A model generated the notes under the pieces. That model ran no database searches. It was given only the letters and a program-made list of their open reading frames with translations, and was not told the origin of the DNA. From an uncultured Porphyromonadaceae bacterium (GTDB lineage Bacteria > Bacteroidota > Bacteroidia > Bacteroidales > Muribaculaceae), in NCBI GenBank assembly GCA_947176285.1, contig CAMWQF010000047.1, positions 1 through 12,288 on the forward strand: a DNA stretch of 12,288 bases, written 5' to 3'. Shown here in pieces: positions 6,532 through 12,288 of this stretch. The first letter of the stretch is position 1. Each line of letters opens with the position of its first letter. A program made the position numbers and the translations under genes.

Positions 6532-7899
6532 ATGAAGGATTTCACTGAAGAAGACATTGAGAGAATAGAAAATATGGCCGACAGCGATGATGCTGCCGGC
6601 ATTCGCCATGAAATAGCTGACCTCCATCCGGCTGATGTAGCAGAGCTCCTTCGCAAGCTTAATATAAAGCAGGCGGAGTGGCTCTTCAACCTTATAGATG
6701 ATAAGGAAAAGAAAGCGGATGTGCTTATGGAACTCGATGAGGAAGACCGTAAAAAACTCATCGAGCATATGGAACCGGAGCAAATCGGCGAGTTTATTGA
6801 CGAACTTGACACCGATGATGCCGTCGACCTTATACAGGAACTTGACGAGGAAGACCGAGAGGAAGTGATCCAGCACATCGATGACATGGAGCAAGCCGGG
6901 GATATCGTTGACCTTCTCCAATACGATGAGGATACCGCCGGTGGTCTTATGGGCACCGAATATATAGCGGTCAACGAAAACTGGTCCATGCCGGAATGCC
7001 TCAAGGAGATGCGGCGCCAAGCAGCAGATCTTGATGAAATCTACTATGTTTATGTTATAGACGATGACAATCGTCTCAAGGGTATCCTTCCCCTTAAAAA
7101 AATGATCACTGACCCATCGGTGTCGAAGATAAAGCATGTGATGCAGACAGACCCTGTCAAGGTGCATACCGATACCCCTATAGATGAGGTGGCGATAGAC
7201 TTTGAGAAATACGACCTTGTTGCGATGCCGGTAGTGGACTCAATAGGAAGACTTGTGGGTCAGATTACTGTCGATGATATTATGGACGAGGTGCGCGAGC
7301 AGTCGGAACGTGACTATCAGTTGGCATCAGGTATCTCCTCCGATGTAGACGTGGATGACTCTGTATTTGCTCAAACAAAAGCGCGCATACCATGGCTTCT
7401 GATTGGTATCATCGGTGGTATAATTAATTCTGTAATTCTTACCGGATTTGAGGCGCAGATAGCCGCAGTAACGGCACTTGCTATCTTTATTCCTCTGATT
7501 GGAGGCACAGGTGGTAATGTAGGTGTGCAGGCATCTGCAATCGTAGTGCAAGGTCTTGCCAACGGGCGACTGGAAATAAAGGATGCTTGGAAGCAGATAG
7601 GACGAGAGGTATTGGTAGCCCTTCTCAACGCTGTGGTGATAAGCGGCGTGGTGCTTATATATGTGCTTTTCACGCAGCCTCATATGTATGCAGTCTCCTT
7701 TGCTGTTGCGGCATCGCTTTTCTGTGTGGTGATATTTGCAACGGTCTTTGGTACATTTGTGCCCCTCACGCTTGAGAAGATGAAGATAAACCCTGCCCTC
7801 GCCACGGGGCCATTCATCCAGATTATGAATGATGTGGTAGGCCTTCTCATATATGTGGCGATGTCAATATGGATGCTCTCCCTCTTTCCCCTCAAATAA
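6532..7899 (+). CDS. mgtE: Magnesium transporter MgtE
   Basis: A 455-residue inner-membrane Mg2+ channel of the MgtE/SLC41 family, working as a homodimer gated by cytosolic Mg2+. Residues 1-135 are the acidic helical N domain (LHPADVAELL at 31-40). Residues about 136-260 are the paired CBS domains (TAGGLMGTEYI at 135-145, DDIMDEV at 248-254). Residues about 286-450 hold five membrane segments. GGTGGNVGVQAS at 324-335 and the pore segment ATGPFIQIMNDVVG at 424-437 are diagnostic, and Asp434 matches the pore aspartate known from Thermus thermophilus MgtE. I chose ATG 6532 rather than the in-frame TTG 6523, because that TTG is part of a -7 promoter element and 6532 places LHPAD at the usual distance from the N-terminus. 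ATG 6574 is possible but would shorten the N domain. mutS begins 50 bp downstream. Confidence 0.95.
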   Translation: MKDFTEEDIERIENMADSDDAAGIRHEIADLHPADVAELLRKLNIKQAEWLFNLIDDKEKKADVLMELDEEDRKKLIEHMEPEQIGEFIDELDTDDAVDLIQELDEEDREEVIQHIDDMEQAGDIVDLLQYDEDTAGGLMGTEYIAVNENWSMPECLKEMRRQAADLDEIYYVYVIDDDNRLKGILPLKKMITDPSVSKIKHVMQTDPVKVHTDTPIDEVAIDFEKYDLVAMPVVDSIGRLVGQITVDDIMDEVREQSERDYQLASGISSDVDVDDSVFAQTKARIPWLLIGIIGGIINSVILTGFEAQIAAVTALAIFIPLIGGTGGNVGVQASAIVVQGLANGRLEIKDAWKQIGREVLVALLNAVVISGVVLIYVLFTQPHMYAVSFAVAASLFCVVIFATVFGTFVPLTLEKMKINPALATGPFIQIMNDVVGLLIYVAMSIWMLSLFPLK

Positions 7900-7910
7900 A
7901 ATATTATAAT

Positions 7911-7937
7911 TAGCCTAATAAGACCAATTAGCCCAAT
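7911..7937. repeat. Three tandem 9-bp repeats between mgtE and mutS
   Basis: TAGCCTAAT (7911-7919), AAGACCAAT (7920-7928) and TAGCCCAAT (7929-7937) are head-to-tail copies of a degenerate unit close to TAGnCCAAT. They fill half of the 50-bp gap, 12 bp before the mutS start codon. Similar short tandem runs recur between genes in Bacteroidales genomes, as far as I recall; their function is unknown. Confidence 0.65.
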
Positions 7938-7949
7938 TTTTCTTTTTAA

Positions 7950-10601
7950 ATGGCAAAAATAGTAGAGACTCCTCTGATGAAGCAATATTTCGAGATGAAG
8001 AAAAAGCATCCCGATGCTATATTACTTTTCCGTGTGGGTGACTTTTACGAAACTTTCTCTGATGATGCAATAGAGGCAAGTTCCATACTCGGCATAACCC
8101 TTACCCGACGAGCTAACGGATCGGCTCAGTCTGTGGAATTAGCCGGATTTCCTCATCATGCTCTTGACACGTATCTTCCTAAGCTTGTCAGGGCAGGAAA
8201 GAGAGTTGCGATCTGTGAGCAACTTGAAGATCCTAAACTTACCAAGAAACTCGTGAAGCGTGGTATAACTGAACTGGTGACTCCGGGCGTCAATACCAAT
8301 GATTCTTCGATGGAAGGCACAGAAAACAATTATCTTGCAGGTATCCATTTTCAGCGTTCGGGAAAAGGAAAACCCATTAGAGCGGGGGTTGCGTTTCTTG
8401 ATATCACGACAGGTGAATTTCTTGCCACAGAAACTGATCCGGCAGAAATAGATAAGCTTCTTTCAGCCTTTGCGCCAAAGGAACTTCTACGCATGAACGG
8501 CACTCGCGAATTATGGAGTGAACTCATCACATGGAAATGCCCTAACTTTGATATGGAAGACTGGGTGTATACAGAAGATTCGGCACGTGAAAGACTTCTA
8601 AAACAATTTCAGACAGCTACGCTGAAGGGTTTTGGTCTAGATGATATGCCTCTTGCGCTCATAGCAGCCGGAAGCTTGCTTTATTATCTTGACATAACGG
8701 GACATAGCAATACTTCTCACATCACAGTTCTTTCGCGCATTGACAGTGAACGCTTCTTGCGGATGGATCCTTTTACTTTGCGTAATCTTGAACTTACCAC
8801 TTCTGCTGCAGGCGCAAAAGGTTTGACTCTATTTGGAGTGCTCAATCACACCGTCACTCCGATGGGAGCACGTCTGCTTGGTTCCAATCTAAGTTTCCCT
8901 CTTCTTGATCCGAAGAAAATCAATGAAAGACATGCCATGGTGGATTTCTTCTTCCGTGACACTGACCGTCGTGATTATACACGCACGTGCCTTCAGGCAA
9001 TAGGGGATATGCAACGAATGATAGGAAAGACATCTAACCGACGTGCCCAACCACGCGATCTTCTTTCTCTTGCTGCTTCAATGGAGGGGTGTATGCGGCT
9101 GAAGAGATCACTTTCCGGAGCTGATTCCCCGGAAATTGCAAAAGTAGCGGAAGAAATGCAACCGCTTGAGCAGTATATTGGACTTATTAGGAATACTATA
9201 TCGCCGGATGCTCCTGCTTTATTCAATAAGGGGGGATCTATAGCATCAGGGGTGTCAAAAGAACTGGATGAATACCGAGGACTTCATGACAATGCTCGGG
9301 CTGCTTTGGATGCCATATGTGCCAGGGAAATTGAAAGGACAGGTATCACATCGCTTAAGATAAGCTACAATAATGTATTCGGCTACTATATTGAGGTGCG
9401 CAACACTCATAAGGATAAAGTGCCGGCTGAATGGATAAGAAAGCAGACTCTTGTCAACGCAGAGCGATACATTACAGAAGAACTAAAAGATTTTGAGCAG
9501 AAGATACTGACTGCTTCCGACAGAATAGGGCAAATAGAAAGTGAGATTTACGGAAAACTACTTGATCATCTTTCGCAAGCGTGCGCGCCAATGCAAAAAA
9601 GTGCCAATGCAGCTGCAGAGATAGATTTCATCTTAAGTATGGCTGAAGTTGCTGCATCCAACAGATATGTGCGTCCGATAGTGGATGATTCCACTTCTTT
9701 GGAGATCATTGAAGGTCGCCATCCGGTGATAGAACGACGTCTTCCACCTGGAGAGCCATACATTTCAAATACGGTGCGCCTTGATTGCGACAGCAATCAG
9801 ATATTGATGATTACGGGACCGAACATGAGCGGAAAGTCAGCCTTGCTTCGCCAGACCGCACTAATCGTAATAATGGCTCAGATGGGCTCTTTTGTGCCTG
9901 CAGAGTCAGCACGTATAGGAATAGTGGATAAAATATTCACACGTGTTGGAGCAAGCGACAATCTGGCAGCGGGCGAATCTACATTCATGGTAGAGATGAG
10001 CGAGGCTGCCTCTATACTTAACAACATGAGCCAACGCTCGCTTATACTTTTCGATGAATTGGGAAGAGGCACTTCGACCTACGATGGAATTTCCATTGCA
10101 TGGTCGATAGTGGAGCATATTCATGAAAATGGAAGATGCACTCCCAAAACTCTTTTTGCTACGCACTATCATGAACTCAACGAGATGGAGAAGTCTTTTA
10201 ACCGTATACATAACTGGAGTGTATCGGTGAAGGAGATCAAGGGTAAGGTAGTGTTTTTACGCAAACTTGTAAAGGGAGGGTCAGAGCATTCATTCGGTAT
10301 CCATGTGGCAAAATTGGCTGGAATGCCCCCTTCGATAGTGAAACGTGCCAATCAGGTTTTGGAGCGGCTGGAATCGTCATCTTCAAATGTGGACAATAAA
10401 GGAGTGGATAGCGTTGCTAAAGGAAAATTAGGTGAAATAGCAGGGCAGCGTGATGGTTATCAGTTAAGTTTCTTCCAACTTGATGATCCGTTGCTAAGTC
10501 AGATCCGCGACCGAATCCTCACTATTGATATTGACAATCTGACTCCTCTTCAGTCGCTGACAGTGCTTCATGATCTCAAGTCGCTCCTGACAGGAAAATA
10601 A
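7950..10601 (+). CDS. mutS: DNA mismatch repair protein MutS
   Basis: An 883-residue cytoplasmic MutS1-type protein of full length that finds mismatches and small loops in new DNA and recruits MutL. The mismatch-recognition domain begins the protein; GDFYETF gives the F-x-E motif as Phe32 and Glu34, corresponding to Phe36/Glu38 of E. coli. The core and clamp domains follow, and the ABC-type ATPase is at about 600-800: Walker A GPNMSGKS at 623-630, Walker B ILFDE with Asp702/Glu703, the signature GRGTSTYDG just after it, and the ATHYHEL switch. Near the C-terminus, QLSFF at 838-842 fits the sliding-clamp binding consensus (QLxLF type). The presence of the N-terminal domain excludes MutS2. ATG 7950 lies in a T/A-rich leader and gives the usual N-terminus. 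The gene may be co-transcribed with mgtE 50 bp upstream. No defect is seen. Confidence 0.98.
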   Translation: MAKIVETPLMKQYFEMKKKHPDAILLFRVGDFYETFSDDAIEASSILGITLTRRANGSAQSVELAGFPHHALDTYLPKLVRAGKRVAICEQLEDPKLTKKLVKRGITELVTPGVNTNDSSMEGTENNYLAGIHFQRSGKGKPIRAGVAFLDITTGEFLATETDPAEIDKLLSAFAPKELLRMNGTRELWSELITWKCPNFDMEDWVYTEDSARERLLKQFQTATLKGFGLDDMPLALIAAGSLLYYLDITGHSNTSHITVLSRIDSERFLRMDPFTLRNLELTTSAAGAKGLTLFGVLNHTVTPMGARLLGSNLSFPLLDPKKINERHAMVDFFFRDTDRRDYTRTCLQAIGDMQRMIGKTSNRRAQPRDLLSLAASMEGCMRLKRSLSGADSPEIAKVAEEMQPLEQYIGLIRNTISPDAPALFNKGGSIASGVSKELDEYRGLHDNARAALDAICAREIERTGITSLKISYNNVFGYYIEVRNTHKDKVPAEWIRKQTLVNAERYITEELKDFEQKILTASDRIGQIESEIYGKLLDHLSQACAPMQKSANAAAEIDFILSMAEVAASNRYVRPIVDDSTSLEIIEGRHPVIERRLPPGEPYISNTVRLDCDSNQILMITGPNMSGKSALLRQTALIVIMAQMGSFVPAESARIGIVDKIFTRVGASDNLAAGESTFMVEMSEAASILNNMSQRSLILFDELGRGTSTYDGISIAWSIVEHIHENGRCTPKTLFATHYHELNEMEKSFNRIHNWSVSVKEIKGKVVFLRKLVKGGSEHSFGIHVAKLAGMPPSIVKRANQVLERLESSSSNVDNKGVDSVAKGKLGEIAGQRDGYQLSFFQLDDPLLSQIRDRILTIDIDNLTPLQSLTVLHDLKSLLTGK

Positions 10602-10621
10602 TGATAAGCATACTCCGCATG

Positions 10622-10666
10622 GGTTTCACCAATAGGAAATTCTCTAATTCTTTAGATGGAGAAACC
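10622..10666. repeat. Inverted repeat downstream of mutS
   Basis: GGTTTCACC (10622-10630) and GGAGAAACC (10658-10666) pair at 8 of 9 positions across a 27-base loop. The stem starts 21 bases after the mutS stop codon. It lacks a T-tract and is moderate in GC, so it may be a weak terminator, an mRNA end-stabilising hairpin, or chance. No good promoter is seen in the rest of this 161-bp gap before the lipoprotein gene. Confidence 0.4.
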
Positions 10667-10762
10667 AAAACAAAATTAAGGTCTTTATCGTTAATTATAA
10701 GGATATGCCGGGTATGTATTGCCCACATAGCGTAACAACTTATACTTATGGTGTAAAAAATC

Positions 10763-12184
10763 ATGGATTCTAATCTTAAATTGTTCTTATCCGTCATAGC
10801 GGGAACTTCTTTGATATTTGCCGGATGCTCCAATGACAATGAAGTGCCACCTGTAGAAAATCTCACCGTAGTGGAGGAAGGAAATGTATTGCCTGTCCAA
10901 AAGATTGAAAGCACTCAGCCTACTGCCATCCTCGGCGCAGGTGGATCGATGTCGGAACAACTTTCCAACACCTTCACCAATATTGTAGAGCCTAACAAGG
11001 CAAAGCACGTGATAGTGGCTTGCCAAGATCTTGACACTTATGAGGATGAAATTGTAGCCGCCTATCAGCGCGGTATTATCATCACTATAGTAGATCCTGT
11101 AGGCTCCAAACTTGAAGATTGGTGTAGTGCAAAAGGGATTATATATGCAGGCGATCCGATGAGTATCGACCGTTCTGCTTTAATAAGCTTCAACCGCAAA
11201 GCGGTGTCAATGAGCGTGCATAAAAAGAATAAGGGGGAAGAAATAGGTGAAGAAGAAGTTCCTATGGTGATTTTTAAGGATTGGCTCGACAACATTCTTA
11301 CTCCAAACCTTAAAGGACCTGATCTCAGAAGCAGAGATTTAAAGAAACGTATAGCTCCGCAGCGTGTGAGCCATGTATTTCCCATATCCATTCCTGCTTC
11401 TTCGATAAATGAAAGTGGCTGGGGCATTCCAGAAAGTATCTCGCTTAATTCCACTGCCGAGTTAGCATGCGACATCTACCAGATGCATTCATTTGCTGAA
11501 AATACTTCCTTCTTTGGAGATATTTATATAGTGGAAGCACAATTGACTATCCACAACGGCAACCTTTACAATGGAAAATGGCAATATTCTCAAGGTGGAA
11601 AACAATATGAATCGCGTGGATTCTGTCTGTCAGATTGCAACTTTGGCGTCAGTCTCCATGAGAGAATTCCATCAGGTCTTATACATTCCGGCAAGCATTT
11701 CTGCATAGGGGGCCCCGCACCTCAGTCTGCGGAAGTTTCATCATCCCTGCAGACAGGATTGGAATGGAGTTTCGACGGATGGATTTCCGGTGGAAATGGT
11801 CTTGAATCAGCAACTCCCATACCCCTTCAGTATGGGGGATGGACCTGGAATAATCTGACAGAGACTTCTTCTGCCGTTATGGATATTTCATCAATGAATG
11901 AGGGTGGCGATGTATTGTGGACTCTTGTTGTTCCTGAAGATGGAAATGAGGCAACCGGCGACATGACATTCCGTTGCACTTGGATATGGGGGCTTCCACA
12001 AGCCACTGACGACTCTGACGATCGCTATTATATGCAGATAAATCTAAGTCCCCTTTATAGTTGGACACGTAGCTTATTGTCGGGTAAGCAAATCGAAAAC
12101 AAAGTTATTCCTGCAGACGCGCCATCAGCATGCTTCATGCTTATTCCTCCTTCCCGGATCGAGGGTCAGCGTGTAGACTTGTAA
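10763..12184 (+). CDS. Large lipoprotein of unknown function, C-terminal part possibly leukocidin-like
   Basis: A 473-residue predicted lipoprotein: hydrophobic segment at 6-20 and lipobox FAGC with Cys22, followed by an acidic linker. Two parts can be told apart. Residues about 50-180 look alpha/beta (KHVIVACQDLD at 81-91, GIIITIVDPVG at 104-114, KGIIYAGDP at 124-132). Residues about 200-470 look all-beta, rich in Trp, Ser and Gly. Within the latter, the order GGPAP (316-320), TGLEWSFDGWISGGNG (331-346) and then a WTWNN...VLWTL stretch (360-388) recalls the central region of leukocidin/hemolysin beta-barrel toxins; this is a fold-level impression without database support. No transmembrane barrel stem is obvious. 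Cys288, Cys292 and Cys314 could form a disulfide. The gene stands alone and ends at its own terminator. Pore formation should not be assumed; a surface-binding lipoprotein is equally possible. Confidence 0.75.
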   Translation: MDSNLKLFLSVIAGTSLIFAGCSNDNEVPPVENLTVVEEGNVLPVQKIESTQPTAILGAGGSMSEQLSNTFTNIVEPNKAKHVIVACQDLDTYEDEIVAAYQRGIIITIVDPVGSKLEDWCSAKGIIYAGDPMSIDRSALISFNRKAVSMSVHKKNKGEEIGEEEVPMVIFKDWLDNILTPNLKGPDLRSRDLKKRIAPQRVSHVFPISIPASSINESGWGIPESISLNSTAELACDIYQMHSFAENTSFFGDIYIVEAQLTIHNGNLYNGKWQYSQGGKQYESRGFCLSDCNFGVSLHERIPSGLIHSGKHFCIGGPAPQSAEVSSSLQTGLEWSFDGWISGGNGLESATPIPLQYGGWTWNNLTETSSAVMDISSMNEGGDVLWTLVVPEDGNEATGDMTFRCTWIWGLPQATDDSDDRYYMQINLSPLYSWTRSLLSGKQIENKVIPADAPSACFMLIPPSRIEGQRVDL

Positions 12185-12200
12185 GATATTCATATTCATA

Positions 12201-12231
12201 AAAAAGGACGCTCTATCAGGGCGTCCTTTTT
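12201..12231 (+). terminator. Rho-independent terminator after the large lipoprotein gene
   Basis: AAAAAGGACGC (12201-12211) pairs perfectly with GCGTCCTTTTT (12221-12231) across a 9-base loop. The 3' arm carries the T-run expected of an intrinsic terminator, and the A-run on the 5' side would make it work in both directions. It begins 17 bases after the stop codon. The remaining 57 bases of the window show no gene. Confidence 0.93.
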
Positions 12232-12288
12232 ATATTAAATATTTAAGTTGTTTAAACTTATTTACGAATTCAAAAAATCAACAAGAAA

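Noticed and set aside
7327..7683. Minus-strand open frames under the mgtE membrane domain
   Set aside because: They are antisense to well-conserved membrane segments, overlap one another in different frames, and match nothing recognisable.
9906..10211. Minus-strand open frame inside mutS
   Set aside because: It overlaps the conserved ATPase domain of mutS and has no independent support.
12232..12288. Short inverted A/T sequence around AAGTT...AACTT near the window end
   Set aside because: The arms are five bases and the region is strongly A/T-rich, so chance pairing is likely; it may belong to the leader of a gene outside the window.

Overview
The window looks like chromosomal DNA from a Bacteroidales bacterium, possibly Muribaculaceae or a relative. 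The evidence is moderate-to-low GC, start codons in A/T-rich leaders with no Shine-Dalgarno motif, promoter elements of the Bacteroidetes type (TTTG about 20 bp upstream of TAnnTTTG), lipoproteins and secreted proteins typical of the order, and a secreted protein ending in a short type IX-like sorting tail. The family assignment is inference; the order is well supported.

Layout. Positions 8-79 hold tRNA-Glu(TTC) on the minus strand. A back-to-back promoter pair (131-209) separates it from a nucleoside kinase gene with a threonyl-tRNA-synthetase-like N-terminal half (311-1978). A 426-bp gene-free, AT-rich stretch (1979-2404) follows. Then come nadA (2405-3364), a SpoU/TrmH-type RNA methyltransferase gene (3428-3970) and a large secreted multidomain protein (3996-5918) that ends at a strong terminator. 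After that are a small lipoprotein (6030-6482), the magnesium channel gene mgtE (6532-7899), mutS (7950-10601) and a larger lipoprotein of unknown function (10763-12184), again closed by a strong terminator. Every protein gene is on the plus strand.

The most interesting region is 1979-2404. It carries six exact copies of TTATCTACA/TGTAGATAA, one base away from the canonical DnaA box TTATCCACA, plus several near copies. Some are in tandem at 10-11 bp spacing, and the stretch ends in a tract that is nearly all A/T. The plus-strand GC skew changes from negative in the kinase gene to positive in nadA and downstream, which is the direction expected at a replication origin. I propose this as a candidate chromosomal oriC. 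The main alternative is a multi-site operator for nadA, because one pair of boxes forms a 21-bp palindrome over the predicted nadA start site. Both could be true.

The remaining genes are mostly housekeeping (NAD synthesis, RNA methylation, magnesium transport, mismatch repair) mixed with lineage-specific envelope proteins. mgtE and mutS are 50 bp apart, as are nadA and the methyltransferase gene at 63 bp and the methyltransferase and secreted-protein genes at 25 bp, so short co-transcribed groups are plausible, but no shared pathway is evident.
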